From: Cladopsammia gracilis
Lineage: Eukaryota; Cnidaria; Anthozoa; Scleractinia; Dendrophylliidae
Assembly (NCBI GenBank): GCA_022457155.1
Contig: JAJGOT010000170.1
Span: forward strand, 652,501 to 716,500
DNA length: 64,000 nt
Direction: 5' to 3'
Below, in pieces: positions 31,239 to 44,180 of the stretch. Every line of letters starts with the position of its first letter. The stretch's first letter is position 1. The notes below the pieces were generated by a model, which was given only the letters and a program-made list of their open reading frames with translations, searched no databases and had not been told where the DNA came from. Both the position numbers and the translations under genes were made by a program.

Positions 31239-33271
31239 GGTGGCTCGATACAGTTTTCTGGAGACCATATCAACATTTTTCAATCGGCTTTTAAGCGGTC
31301 TTCTCCAAGTCAGATCAACGTGAAATTTTCACCACTAACTGGTTTTGAATTGAAGTTTGGCAAGATATATTTTCTGGTAAAATCGATATTACCATGACGA
31401 CGATAAACAAGAAACTTAGAAATCAGTAAAAGTGAAATTTAGCGCGTTTAAGATTTCGCATTGAAAATCCCACATAGGCATCTTAAAATATGGTATATGG
31501 CATATATATTTTGCAAGAATAAAAAATTCTGTATGTTTGAATTAAAATAAATCGCGATAACATTTCAAACCTTACTATTTGTGTACTGGTATTAAATTGA
31601 TCGAAAGATTAACACTGGTTTTGTGAAATTACTTAATGATAATGACAAAAAGTAGTTTGATGTTATGTTTGTAAACTATGATAGTTTTGTTTACTTTCTC
31701 TTTTGCGATCTTGAGAACTACCTGTTTTCCTAACATCGCTTCATGTGCAATTTTTGGGTAATTTTCGATTTTAATGGCTTTTGCAAAAATCTGAGAAACG
31801 GCTCGATGGATTTTTTTAAAAAATTCACTGTGCATGCTTACCGATGTGCAAAATGTTATCTGAAAGTTTCATTGCCATTGATTCACTGGAACTTCTTTAA
31901 ATTTAAAGTTGAAGACGACGTACGAACCGGCCGAAAAAATGGTGTTACAGATTTACCTTTTAAGTTATGCTTAATAATGATTTCAAATCAATGCGCACTG
32001 CATTCCTCCGTGATTTATACTTTCGTTGTGATCTGCTGTGCATCCATTATTGTCTTTATTCGAGCATGATTGTACCTTATTACTCTCCTTGCTACCTTCC
32101 AGATTCCCTTAAGTCCCTTTTTAGGATTATTTTGAACAACAAATGCCCTTTTCGATTTGAAAACGTTTTTACAGCAGCCGTTTTGAACGCAAAAGAAAAC
32201 AGATGCAAAGAAATTTGCATCAACGAGCGTACATTGCAATGTTTCAATCACGGAAGAATGTAGTACGCATTGATTTGAAATCATTACTGAGAATAACTTA
32301 AAAAAGTTAATTTGTAACGCCTTTTTTGCGGCCGGTTTGTACGTCATCTTCATCTTTAAATAGGCCATTTGCACGATGACGTCATTTGACTACTACTACC
32401 AGAATTCATTTCGTTTTTTCTTTCTTATTTAAATTTTGTAATCCCAGTGCGGTTTAAATGCGGCCCTATGCCCCACTGGGGGCCACAAGGACTGAAGAGA
32501 GAGAGTGCGGTTTAAATAACAATAGCCCTTATTTGCACTACAAAACAAAAAACTGAAGGATTCTGGTAGTAGTAGTCAAATGACGTCATCGTGCAAATGG
32601 CTTATTTAAAGGCGTTCCAGTGAATCAATGCCAATGACACTTTCAGATAATATTTTGCACATCGGTAAGCATGCACAGTGAATGTGTTTTTAAAAAAATC
32701 CATCGAACCGTTTCTCAGATTTTTGCAAAAGCCATTAAAATCGAAAATTACCAAAAAATTGCACCTGATGCGATGTTAGGAAAAAAAAGGTAGTTCTCGA
32801 GATCGCAAAAGAGAAAGTAAACAAAACTTTCAAGATTTATAAACATAACATCAACCTACTTTTTGACATTATCCTTAAGTAATTTCACAAAACCAGTGTT
32901 AATCTTTCGATCAATTTAATACCAGTACACAAATGATAAGGTTTGAAATGTTATTGCGATTTATTTTAATTCAAACATACAGAATGTTTTTTCTTGCAAA
33001 ATATTTATGCCATATACCATATTTTAAGATGCCTATGTGGGATTTTCAATGCGAAATCTTAAACGCGCTAAATTTCACTTTTACTGATTTCTAAGTTTCT
33101 TGCTTATCGTCGTCATGGTAATATAGATTTTACCAGAAAATATATCTTGCCAAACTTCAATTCAAAACCAGTTAGTGGTGAAAATTTCACGTTGATCTGA
33201 CTTGGAGAAGACCACTTAAAAGCCGATTGAAAAATGTTGGTATGGTCTCCAGAAAACTGTATCGAACCACC
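31239..33271. mobile_element. 2-kb fold-back element with nested inverted repeats
   Basis: TTAA (31235-31238) and TTAT (33272-33275) flank termini GGTGGCTCGATACAG and its inverse. Outer arms of about 650 bp (31239-31890 and 32615-33271) are nearly identical. Inside, 31905-32010 pairs with 32245-32355, and 32360-32400 with 32555-32610. No long reading frame. The structure fits a non-autonomous TTAA-type DNA transposon. Confidence 0.75.
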
Positions 33272-34405
33272 TTATAGCGGAGCACTTGCCAGGCCGAAGG
33301 CCTGGCTGCGCAGCTCCATACTCATAGAACCATGCCCGTCATTTTTCATGGTCATGGCTAGCGGAATGTTTCGCGAGCGCGCGTGTGCCCGCCTTCCGCC
33401 GCCGCCGTCGCGCAGGACTAGCTTGCGTTCGCGCAGGACTAGCTCGCGGGCGCGTATGACGTTGCAAAACATGCGCGTACGATGTCATGTTGAAACCAAA
33501 GCGAGGCTTTGTTTTTCGCGCGGTTACACGGCCGAATGTCACGTCAGCTAGAAAAACATTTTGATGTTTTGCTGTGAATTTACTAAGCGGAGAAAATCGT
33601 TTAAATTAAAGGCGTTATTTCCCTTAATATTTCGCGGTTTGCTACTCAAGACAAGGATACTAATTAAGGGATACTCAGAAGCCGCTTTAGTGGAAAAAGA
33701 CGAGCTTTCAGGGATAAAACCTTGCTTCGAGGAACTTCATGTATTACGTTTTTATCAATGCGGGAGACGTTTGTTTTCTACGGATTTCAGAACCAAGCAA
33801 GCGAGGGACTTAAAGGTAAAACAGATTACAGTTTTCGATGAGAATTTATATTGATATCAATCTGTGAGTGACTTTTTATTGGTGTTATTGCTAGTTTTGG
33901 AGAATTGATTTTAAAACGTGCTTAAATTCAGTTGTATCGATCTCTTGAATTTCATCGAAGAAAGCTTGAACTCGATGAGCTATAATTAAATGGTACGCGT
34001 TTTGCTTTTAAACGTAAACTAATGGAGATTTGAATAAATTTTTTCGAAAGAAGATTGTGTTGTCCATTTTTGTGTTTGTTCATTCATTAGATAGTTTGAA
34101 AAGCGATTTTATGTAAACAAAACAAGACTGATTTTATAGTCAGACAGTTCTATCTTCACTCGCATCGCCTTATGCAAATATGTTTGTGTATTTTTGCATT
34201 TTTTGATTTTCAAATCAGTTTCTCGGGCAATTTTTGACAAACAAAAACTGTATTTTATTCGGAAACTAGTGGTAAAAGTTGTTTTTGTGAACTTTTGTAC
34301 GGTCTATAAAAATGTACTGTGCAGACGGTCGCGTAATACTGTTTTTGAGAATTGCTAAAATTGAAAATTGCCCGTTCGTCAATCTTAATTCTTGTGCTTC
34401 CAACC

Positions 34406-34454
34406 TTTCACCTTAGTTAAGTTTCACCTTAGTTAAGTTTCACCTTAGTTAAGC
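34406..34454. repeat. Short tandem repeat, 16-bp unit x3
   Basis: TTTCACCTTAGTTAAG is repeated three times just outside the left end of the 34502 transposon. Confidence 0.8.
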
Positions 34455-34501
34455 TTGTTCAAAGTGCGACGCTGTTAGGCTTGGGCTATCTATATATATT
34501 A

Positions 34502-37500
34502 TAGTCAGGTACACAGGAGCCCAAAATGTGAAACCCACGGGCATTTTTGTCTGATTTTTGGCAACATAGCTATTTTTACTAACTCAAGTACGCTGATTTC
34601 AAAAATCATTGTTGCCAAGCTCAATTCTTGTGTTAAGATGGTGTTTTGGGGCATTTCATTATGACGTCATTATCTAAATAAGGAGTTTTCTTTCCTTTAG
34701 CAATTTTAAGTTTAATAGATCCAGAAATTCTTTCAAAGCGTTGTTAGTGCACTGTAAAGATGATTCTAAGAATTTCTGACAATTTTAACGCTGTTTCTAT
34801 GAAGATCGAGCCGTCACGTGACAATTGACCACGCCCTGTTATGTTAAATTCACCTTATCACGGGTATAGTTTTGATTTTTGTTGAAAAACGATTGTAATT
34901 CTTGTATTAATAAAAGGTTGCAATTGAAATAAGAAAGGAAAATGTCGTCGTCATGCCACGCTGAAGCTACGAGCTAGAGAGCATCAAGAACGTTGTCATG
35001 ACAATGTCCATATATCGAGTTTTCCCTTGTTTCAGCATTTGGTTTTAGCTTTATAGTCGGAAAATGTAAATAACATCATCGTTGTTACAGTTGGAGATAA
35101 AACTTTATTGTTTGTGTTGTGCATTGCTGAATCTAAGTCATTTCATAATGCACTTTGTCTGTCACGGGCTCATGAAGGTGACGTTGGGTGAATTTATGTA
35201 AAATTAACGAATTCAAAATATCAAGACGTTGCTCCTTACTCTCAGGTTTAAATCGGTCTGTAATATTGTTAATCAATATTGTAAATATTATTATTTAAAT
35301 TCTCTAAACGCTTTCAAAAACACTGAATATTGCTTTTTATACAAGCTTCTTTAAAGCGTTTTAGCGCAGGTTGATGCAGCAATTAGTGTCGATCTTGGTG
35401 CATCCACACAGCCCAATGCACACGACATGCGACTTTCTGCATTTACAGCGAAGAGTCGCGCAGCCAGTTGTGGTGGTGCATCGGCATGAAACCATCTCCA
35501 GACAAGCCTTCGGGATTGGATCTAGTGTCATAAAGACAGGGACCAGTAAATCTTTTGCTAGCGTCCAGCCTGTCTCCTCTGGGTTCGGAAGCACGGGTTT
35601 CTGAATGTATGCCTGGCGCCACACCGCGGTTTGGTAGTGGCATCTCTTCAAGTGTTGCTTGAACGCGTCGATAGTAGGTGGTAACTTTTCTGGGCTACTG
35701 ATTTTGCCAAATAGTACAACACGAGCCAAGTCCAATGAGTCCTCCGATGTCTTATATATTCGACAAACAAACTTCTCTGCGGATGCGATGGTGTTAGCAT
35801 CGAGGACGTATTCGCCCACCGAAGAGAGAAGATGAAAGTGCTCTGTAAAAACCTTCCACGCAGTCTTCTTTGAATGTCCACAGATGAACGAGGTGCCGTC
35901 ACAGCCGGTGATGGCGTGAAATCGTACCAATGCACTTGACGAGTTACGAGGAAGATTTGCTGAGACCTCCTCCAAAGGTAAGTACTTTGGCTTCTTGGAA
36001 GTTCCTGCCCATGCATATCCACACCTTTGATGAGAGAGCTTAGCGCGATGCGCGAGGAGAAGTAATAGCACGTCTTTGTCTCGAGCGGCAACTACTACGT
36101 TGTCAACATGCCCGTTAAGACAGACTGCATGAAGAACAAACCTCGTATCGGCTTCGTGGTTGGTTCTCAAAACGGCTACATCAAGGCTATGATCCGAGCA
36201 GAGAACATCCCTTTCGTTTGAACAACCCGCCAGATACTACGATTGTAGTGTCAGCAGGTGCTTGCGCGATAAGTTTGTCTGAGAGAAACCGTGCTAATAT
36301 AAGTCCGCTTTGTTGTCTCCTAGTACCAGAAATGCTTGCCACTTCATCGGAAACGGAACCTCTCTTCCTTCAATAACTCTGCGCACAGGCAGCGCCGTGT
36401 TCTTGGAGCGTCGACTTCTTGTCGTTGCTTTGATGGAGTGCCTCCGATAACGATCGAATAACACATCGATCCTCTGGTATACAGAACCTTTCCGTAACAC
36501 AGCGTCCACGTAGCAGTCCGCAACGCCACCGAAAGTCTTTGCTTTTCCTGGTTTTCCAATAGCTGACACCAGAGCAAAGCCATCGATGAACAAAGCAGCA
36601 TTTCCTTGAAGTGTAACTGACTCCGGGCACTTGACCTTTTCTGTCAGAACGTCTGCTATAATAGACTTGTTTCCTGTTCGCATGGTGTGGTTCATTTCTG
36701 CGAGAGACAGTGGCACCGGCATTAGTTCATGCTGCAATATGGCTTGCATGTTTACCTCGCGTCCGGCTTCATACGCCGTCACTAAACGACATAAGATACT
36801 CCGGTCCGCATGCAGAATCTTTCTCTTCTCGGAGCTAGTTGCAGCACTTTCAACTTCAGAAAGGCTGGCAAATGTAGGTGGATTATTCTTGTGAATAGGG
36901 TCACGGAAGTTTTCCTCCGCCCCTTCTTCCCATTCCCGTTTCTTCTTCTCTGTCTGAAGATAGTAGCCTCCGTTCACGAATCTTTCAAGCTGGGTCTGTC
37001 CCAAAGAACGAGCTTGGACGAGAGACTGTTCAATTTCTGGAGTCGCCAGATCTTTTGTGGCAATGTTCTGCAGTGTCCCATTTGTCTGTGACGAAAACAC
37101 CCAAATTTTTGTAGTGTAGAATGTAGAGCATTCTCAGCTTCATTATCTTGCTTCTGTCTCTCCTTGGTACTCTCCTTGTGGATCAAGCGGTCGTCGTGGT
37201 GTATGTCAAACATCGCTGATGTTTGCGCAGCAATGTGGGAACGCAGGTTGTAGGATAGAGCCCGTCTGCTAAGCGCTGAAGGTGTCCTTGTGATACCGAT
37301 CCAGTCGCATTTAACCATTCCTGGGCCTGATCCGGACTTACTTGATTGAATTTGGCGCTGGAGCGCTTGACTACGAAATTGCCTCTGAAATTCTTCTAGC
37401 ATCTGTGTAGCAAGCTGGTGCATCTCCGCTAGGTATATGTGACCCCATTTGGCGTAGTTGCTTTGGTCATACCTCATGAAATCAAATATATATGTTTAGA

Positions 37501-39278
37501 AGGTAATCAGCATTTAACTACAGTTGTTCCACTCTATCTGAATGAGTAGAGATGTAAGTCCCAAAGGCCTTCCCGTTGCGCTCTCGTAAACATCAGTAAG
37601 ATGGAAACTATATCCAGATATTGCCACCAGAAAGCAAAGTTGACGTCTGCTGCAGACCGCTGAGCCACATAGCCCTGCACCACATCCTTGAATCTGCATG
37701 TAAAAGAAAAAGAGACATGCTGAGATTATTTAAACCTGCACCTCTTAGGTGACAGTAATACTTACTCTGAGCTCTTCACTAGCTCCGTAAGTTCGTCTGT
37801 GTTTTCGTCTGCCAACAGCACAGTGATTTTCTTCATGAGACGTGGGTCTTTGATTTGAACATGATCAGTCAGCGTGGGCGGTATAAGCCTCCAGAGGGCT
37901 TGGAACGTTAACTTGTGACTGCGCATGCCTTTGTTGTACGCCTTTCCTGTCATGACGTGTTTAGCGGTGCCAGCTCCGAGAATACCTGCCTCGACCCATG
38001 CCTCACAAAGCCCCGAGTCTTTCATGTGTTGGCCAATTACCTTTAGTAAGTTCATGGATATGTGGAGGCCACCTAGCCGTGGTATCAGTTTGTCCTTATA
38101 CTCCAGAATGCTCCATTTGAGGTCCATTAGTTTGAAGTAGTGCTTGGTCCACCGTCAGAACAGTATACTGTTGCCCAAGTTGACGGTGATATACATGCAG
38201 CGACGAACGACGGTATTCAGTGTGTCCAATTCGTGCGCAGGAGCCTGAATTATCGGCATGTAACCCACTTTTGGAACTTCTTGGTTATCGTTGCTCAAAC
38301 ACTGATTGAAAGTCGACCAGCTGGTACGAACTTCTTTGGTGTGTCTTTGAACAATGAATGTCATATCTACAGCTCTCGCCTGCTGAGCGACATCGGCCTC
38401 GTTCTCGTCCACAGTATACCACTCCAATGCAACAGGCTCTGTAAATACTGGGAAACTTTTACCTTCCACGGCATCAGCTGCTTGCAGTTGCTGCATTGCT
38501 TCGGGAATTACCAGAGTAGTTTTGTCAGCAGGCCTCAAGCCTGTCAAATGCGCCGTTTTTCTGGGCTTCTTTGCCAAGCAGTTACCTGTGTTGCGTGGAA
38601 AGTGTTGTGGCGTTTGCTTGTTGGAATTTTTTATTGTTTTTAATCTCCAAAACAATAACAAGTTCCAACGGGCAAATGCGACAGCAATACGCGTACGCTT
38701 CAAATAAATCCACCCTTTGTCTTTTCATTAGTTTTCACCTTTGAATTAGCCGTAAAAAGCTTTTACCTTACCTTTATTAGTGCAGGAAGGGGAAGGTTTT
38801 GCAATTGCCAAGAACTCGTGCTATTGACGATATTGAAAGGGTTGCATGTTTTCAATTGCAACTTTTTATTAATTCAAGAATCACAATCGTTTTTCGACAA
38901 AATGTCAAAACTATACCCGTGATACGGTGAATTTTATATAACAGGGCGTGGTCAATTGTCACGTGACGGCTCGATCTTCATAGAAACAGCGTTAAAACTG
39001 TCAGGAATTCTTAGAATCATCTTTACAGTACACTAACAACGCTTTGAAAGAATTTCTGGACCTATTAAACTTAAAATTGCTAAAGGAAAGAAAACTCCTT
39101 ATTTGGATAATGACGTCATAATGAAATGCCCCAAAACGCCATCTAAACACAAGAATTGAGCTTGGAAACAATGATTTTCGAAATCAGCGTACTCGAGTTA
39201 GTAAAAATAGCTATGTTGCCAAAAATCAGACAAAAATGCCCGTGGGTTTCACATTTTGGGCTCCTGTGTACCTGACTA
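34502..39278 (-). mobile_element. 4.8-kb DNA transposon with about 430-bp terminal inverted repeats
   Basis: 34502-34935 and 38845-39278 are inverted copies starting TAGTCAGGTACACAGGAGCC, with a few substitutions. The interior carries a minus-strand multi-part gene. The terminal repeats contain several CRE-like TGACGTCA strings. No clear target duplication was seen. The superfamily was not recognised. Confidence 0.8.
35361..38703 (-). pseudogene. Transposon-encoded PIN/FEN-like nuclease-domain protein, several exons or breaks
   Basis: Read on the minus strand, the parts are 38703-38155, 38127-37762 (helical 'LGGLHISMNLLKVIGQHM'), about 37699-37514, 37477-37100, 37100-36294 and 36170-35361. 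The fifth part has 'AALFIDGFALVSAIGK' and 'RIDVLFDRYRRHSIK'; the sixth has 'NHEADTRFVLHAV', 'AARDKDVLLLL' and a Cys-rich end 'CKCRKSHVVC'. The spaced acidic motifs recall FEN1/PIN nucleases. Proteins with this layout are common, unnamed products of cnidarian transposons. GT/AG sites separate some parts. At about 36230-36295 a frameshift seems to separate the last two, so this copy is probably dead. Confidence 0.55.
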
Positions 39279-40094
39279 CTTAAGCAAAACAACGATCTCT
39301 CGCGCTCGTATGCATATTGTCAATTTATTCCACATTTTATTGCCGATTCTTTACAATGCCTGTGTAGAAGCAGTCCTAGCTGTCTGTAGTGAGTAGTTTC
39401 AAGACTTTTTGAACGAATAAACAATAGAAACACGGAAAACGTCGTCGTATATACTCATTAGATTAAAAGAAATTTCGACTTCGGGACTGGACTTTTTGTC
39501 GATTTTTACTGATTAAAAGTAGTATTTTCAAATGTAACAGAAATAATTCACGGTTTGGGAAGTATTAGACGAGTGTGAATTTGATCAGAAATCAATAAAT
39601 TAAATATTCAAAGCGAGTACAGAAAAATTGATAGCTTCAATCAACGTGTCTCCGATGGTGCAATGTGTGTCACACAAAATTCGTTGGGGGAGGGGTTGCG
39701 TGACTCATTCAAAATAAACCATAAAACTTTCTTAAGCATGCGCATGAGTATAGGCTGCTGGGAGCCTCTTGTTTGTGATAAATGGCTTTCCTTACCAATG
39801 TTCCTACATTTTCTGAAAATAAATAATAAAAGACTTATGTTATGGAAGGCTGATTCATTTTTTCTTATTTGTGATCCCAACGAATTTCCCTCATATTTTA
39901 TTTATGCATGGAGCTTGCAAATGCCCTCCTCAAGGTTAAGTTTACTTAGTGGAGTCATAAAAGTTAAAATTATTTATATAATAGAATCACTTCTACAAAA
40001 TTAGACAATCCATTAAGGCCATATTGAGTTGGAGTGCCGATTTTTACGAATCTGAGTATTTTTCGCCTGTCTTATCTGCAAAACGCATTCAGTG

Positions 40095-40512
40095 ATCTCC
40101 CATTATTATTTGTTTTTATTTCTGACATGGATGGATTTGATTAGACAAGACGTACTTCAAAGGCATAATACACGTAACAAGGGCAATTTTAGATTACCAC
40201 GTGTCAAAGGAAATTGGGGGAAGCAAAGAACACAATATCATGCCGTTTCTGATTTTAACTCCCTCAGTCAGACGATCAAAGACTCAAGGAATGTAAATAG
40301 TTTTAAACGTAATGTTTTTAAGTTTTTAATATAGCTATTTACGTTTAATTTTAATTTATACTTATTTTTAATTTTTTATGCATTTTTTGTATCTTTTTAA
40401 TCCCTTTGTTTTTGTTTTTGTTTTTACATTATATATTTAGTTTTGAGGTCCTTTTTGAAAACCATATCTTTTATGAAAAAGTTTCCTCAATAAAGATGAT
40501 TATTATTTATTT
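40095..40512 (+). mobile_element. LINE 3' fragment
   Basis: 40125-40334 ends a reverse-transcriptase ORF ('HNTRNKGNFRLP', 'YHAVSDFNSLSQTIKD', 'FKRNVFKFLI'). An AT-rich UTR and AATAAAGATGATTATT repeats follow. 5' truncated. Confidence 0.6.
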
Positions 40513-40803
40513 AAGATTTTCGCGTGATCGTCCTTAAATAGGAAATTGATAGTGGCATTTGTATAATTAGGGAAAAAAATGTTCTTATAATACATGTATT
40601 TAGGTACTTATTAGAGTCAAGCCAAGTAGGGCGAAAATTGTGCTAAAAGCGGATCGAAGTTGTTTTAGAGGCTTCAGAAATTACAATCTACCTGGATTGT
40701 TAAAACGTATCTTCGGAGGAATCAGAAGTGTCCGTAAGGAGGATGTCGACAAAATTAAATTAATACTTTTTCCAACTTTTTCTTTTCTTTTCTTTATTAT
40801 TAG

Positions 40804-40871
40804 GCGCAAGTGCCTGTTTGAAGCTGAATCAGTTTGAAGAGGCTATCACGTGGTGTGATAAAGGACTATTC
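40804..40871 (+). CDS. TPR-protein gene, exon 4
   Basis: Acceptor TTATTAG before 40804, donor GTATCC after 40871. It enters in phase 1 and leaves in phase 0. It encodes 'GASACLKLNQFEEAITWCDKG', the remainder of TPR 3 with the conserved A-x-x-W-C-D/N-x-G-L pattern of TTC4-like proteins. Confidence 0.8.
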
Positions 40872-41098
40872 GTATCCTTTAGTAAATTTTATATATGTGC
40901 TACGTAGCAGCTTAAGTACCATATGAAGAAAGATAAGAAAAAGTAGCAGAAAGTGGGTATGAAATGCAGATAACCTTGATCGTAGTTCTGAAAAACACTC
41001 TTGACAGTATCTCTGACAATAATTATATAATTTACAGGAGTTGTGGGTTGGCTCACTTTTAAACTCATGTTACATTTATGTATCTTGACTTTTGTAAG

Positions 41099-41218
41099 AT
41101 TGACAAGAATAACAAAAAGCTATTAGAAATAAGAAGCTTTTCCGACAAACAACGGAATAAGCTTCAAGACAATGGAGGCGAGAAACGAAAGACCGAAACT
41201 AGCGCGGTGAAAGAGAAG
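41099..41218 (+). CDS. TPR-protein gene, exon 5
   Basis: Acceptor TTGTAAG before 41099 and donor GTGAGG after 41218, phase 0. It encodes 'IDKNNKKLLEIRS' and then a charged linker ('KQRNKLQDNGGEKRKTETS'). The gene must continue, but no further exon could be identified before 64000. In corals such N-termini precede long arrays of GPSM/TTC28-type TPRs, which would lie downstream. Confidence 0.75.
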
Positions 41219-42111
41219 GTGAGGCTGATGTACAACAAGGATTCTCATACTTTACTATTTATTAGGAATCGGCATCTCCCATTTCTCAAGGTCTTCTCTC
41301 GCCGTTATTTTGAATACCCGGAAAACACTGAGAACGGAGGTTGACGAATACTGATTGGGGGCGGGGTAGGGGAGGGGGAAGGGAGGGGCAGTGGCGGGGG
41401 GGGGGGGGGTGTCCGTGCGTTTCTGGTTAAATTGAAATGCGTTGCCATACAAATCTTCCACAAATGGAACCCAAAGATCTCCAGTTGCCATTCGCTGTGG
41501 TCATGATCAAGACGTAGAATTAACACACTGATGACAGATAACCGAAAGTTTTAATTTCGAATAACAAGCTTAGAGAGGTGCTGTTCTTAAGAAAAGTTAA
41601 ATTACAATAAAACGAGTGACGGGGACCAACTTTAGTTGTCCTTCGTAGAAAGGTGTCCGTCGTAAAGAGATGTCCGTTCAAAGGGAGTTTGCGAGAGCTG
41701 TTAGCGAGGAATTCAGGCAATCAATTGCTTATCACGAAATTACGTCGAGTTGACTTTAAAAATTATTAAATTAATATTGTGATCATCATCATCACTGTAA
41801 ATTTTAAATATCTGTTTTAGCCCCACAAATGGAGCCGTTTTGGTGTGTAAAATACAGCAATACGATAAAAGGCTAAATTTTGTCTCCACTCCACAACAAA
41901 TATAACACAACGCGTTATGACAAATAAGTTTATTTTGGGAGGGCCTGGCGTAACCAACCCGAACCATTATCCTACTAAATACAAATATTCTCATACAGAA
42001 TAAGTACAATTTACGTAGACTAGAGTTTAGCTAAACCGTCATAAACTATTTTCAGATTTACATGCCCACTAAGCTACGCGACAAAATGAAAAAAACCCAC
42101 AGGGGAACTAT
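41219..42111. other. No gene recognised; G-rich tract
   Basis: Intron-like sequence. A purine-rich G tract at about 41355-41410 contains a run of about 15 G and could form a quadruplex. Nothing else can be supported. Confidence 0.5.
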
Positions 42112-42795
42112 TCAAGCATGTTAAGGCATGGTTCGTCCCTTGGTGTAGAACCCCCGCGAAGTAACTTCATTTTTCCTTTGTAAGTAATGTTTTTTTTTAG
42201 CCCTAACAATCACAAAAGTGTACATCAAACTGGAGTTAGCATCCTTAAATTCCTCAAGGTTTAATTATTGTGGTCACGTCTCTGATGACGTCATACTTTG
42301 GACAAAAATGAAACTTCAAATGGGGTAAGGATGGTTAACTTTGGCTAAGAGAAAATCATACGCAATTTTTTGCCTTGATGCATTAAGACTATCCCTTCCC
42401 GGAATGGACAACTTTTTTTTATTTTATTGACAAGATATCAAGAGTCAAAATATGTCACGTGACCTCTTTTATAAAATAACCCTTTAACTGTAAATCATAG
42501 TCAACCATTCCGGCCAAATTCATATAAGGGAGACATACAAATACATTTACGGTTCAATTTATATCCATCATATGCCATCTCGGCACCCCATTTTCAATTT
42601 TCTTTTTGTGTAATAAAACAATGGTAACAGCTCACGTGATGCAAATATTCGACATTAAAAACAAACAGTGGTTTAAGGTTATCAAGTTTTATGCTGCTGC
42701 TAAGTTTGAGCCTGTTTAGCTAAATCACGTCAAAGTTACGATCGTTTTCAGATTTTATGCAAATTAGGCTCTGGACCATGCCTTAACATGCTTGA
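42112..42795. mobile_element. MITE with about 22-bp terminal repeats
   Basis: TTCAAGCATGTTAAGGCATGG at 42111-42131 is mirrored by CCATGCCTTAACATGCTTGA at 42776-42795. The 640-bp interior has no reading frame. Confidence 0.7.
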
Positions 42796-42907
42796 GTAGA
42801 AACTCTACTATCGCAAGCCATTCTTGTCCTGCATCATCTGCAAGTAGGCACACAGGCCTCGTGCCGGTTAGCCAGTGTCGGCTATGTCCCCGAGTAAGCA
42901 AGCATAT

Positions 42908-42998
42908 TTAGTGCCAGTTAGGCTGCCAGTTAGGCTTCCAGTAGGCTGCCAGTTAGGCTGCCAGTTAGGCTTCCAGTTAGGCTTCCAGTTAGGCTGGG
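42908..42998 (+). repeat. Short tandem array (GCCAGTTAGGCTT)n
   Basis: About seven copies of a 12-15-bp unit built on CCAGTTAGGCT, with one unit shortened to CCAGTAGGCT. Confidence 0.85.
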
Positions 42999-43984
42999 GA
43001 ACTTAGAACTTAATATACCAGGTCAGACCTGAGCTACAGTGCTGGGGAACTTGCAACTCTGACGTTACAGATCATTTTCACTTACATCCCCCAAGCGAAC
43101 TTGGAAAATTATCCCAATTATGCTGAGAAACTAACGAGTCTGACACCCTGGGTCACTCTAGACCCAACTTAGGCTGCAAATGTTGTGACTCCAACATTCC
43201 TCTTGACTATAGACCCATCCATGCTAAGCACAATGGACTTCGTGAAACATACAAAGCCATCATGAATAGGCGAACTTGTATCCGCAAACTAAGTAATATA
43301 GCCTGAATAGAGGCTACTAAGATCCTACTTGTATGACAAGTATACAAAAACCTTATTAGTAAATACCAGTAGAAAACAAATCTATTAGAACACTAAACTA
43401 GTGGAGCTGAGCAACCGCTTACAAAACAAATGCGGTTAGACGCAGGCCAGAAAAAACCTGCTAGAAAAAAACCCTGTGGGGAAAAACCTTCAGGAAATCT
43501 GGGTAGGAACCAAGGCTCAAGCTCCAGGCGTTAGAAGCCCATCCTACGAGGCTTTACAGCGAGAGAAACGGGCGAACCTACGAATGAATAGAATCTGAAA
43601 ACTAAAGAAAATAAAAAATTAAGCGAGACTAACGAAGGTTGGTTATGAAGGCCTAGATGGCCACTGCGTGCTATACTCTACCTTATATACCCCTGTATCA
43701 GTACCCATAATGCACTGGCCTGGACCAAGGCCCCGTTGTATCTCGTGCCGACAAAATATTTATTTCAGCATTCTTCGCAAACTCATTCTGGAAATTTAAT
43801 TTAATCAAGTTTCAGATAACAATTAAAAAAAAATCTGAGGTAGGCTTAAAACAGAGTACAAGACTCCTTAAAAATAAGCCACCTATATTATTACATCATA
43901 AATATATCTAAGAATTAATTAAGTAATGTAATTATCTAAAAAGTTATATTAAAAAGAAGACAATGATTATGTAAAATACAATGT
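42999..43984. other. No gene recognised
   Basis: Unclassified sequence; no convincing frame, splice pair or terminal repeat found. Confidence 0.45.
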
Positions 43985-44180
43985 AAAAATTAGAAAAAAC
44001 CTACATTAAACTTATCGTGATAAAAGGCCTTCAAATTCTTACGAAAGATTGACAAGGTATTTGACTCACTTATACTAAGAGGTAATTCATTCCACATGCG
44101 ACAAATCCGAACAAAAAAAAGAATTCTTAAAAACGTCAGTCCCACTAAAAAGGACATCAAGTGCGAAATGATACATAATC
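43985..44180 (-). mobile_element. LINE C-terminal coding fragment, minus strand
   Basis: On the minus strand this translates to 'RICRMWNELPLSISESNTL' and 'FRKNLKAFYHDKF', the signature end of CR1/jockey-type LINE ORF2. Confidence 0.65.

Larger units (their letters stand above)
26661..40803 (+). other. 14.1-kb intron 3 of the TPR gene, transposon-filled
   Basis: Between the GTAAG donor at 26661 and the acceptor TTATTAG ending at 40803 lie a poly-C/A tract (27231-27270), a tandem array, palindromes, a fold-back element, a DNA transposon and a LINE tail, all listed separately. Remaining gaps (29010-29315, 29465-31238, 33272-34405, 39279-40094) show no supportable gene. Confidence 0.7.

Noticed and set aside
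33234..33551. Arg/Ser-rich frame of 105 codons
   Set aside because: It starts inside the fold-back element and continues into a GC-rich host stretch with open frames on both strands, typical of chance.
41230..41344. Continuation of TPR exon 5 beyond 41218
   Set aside because: The frame stays open, but a good GTGAGG donor at 41219 ends the conserved linker and the extension shows no TPR pattern.
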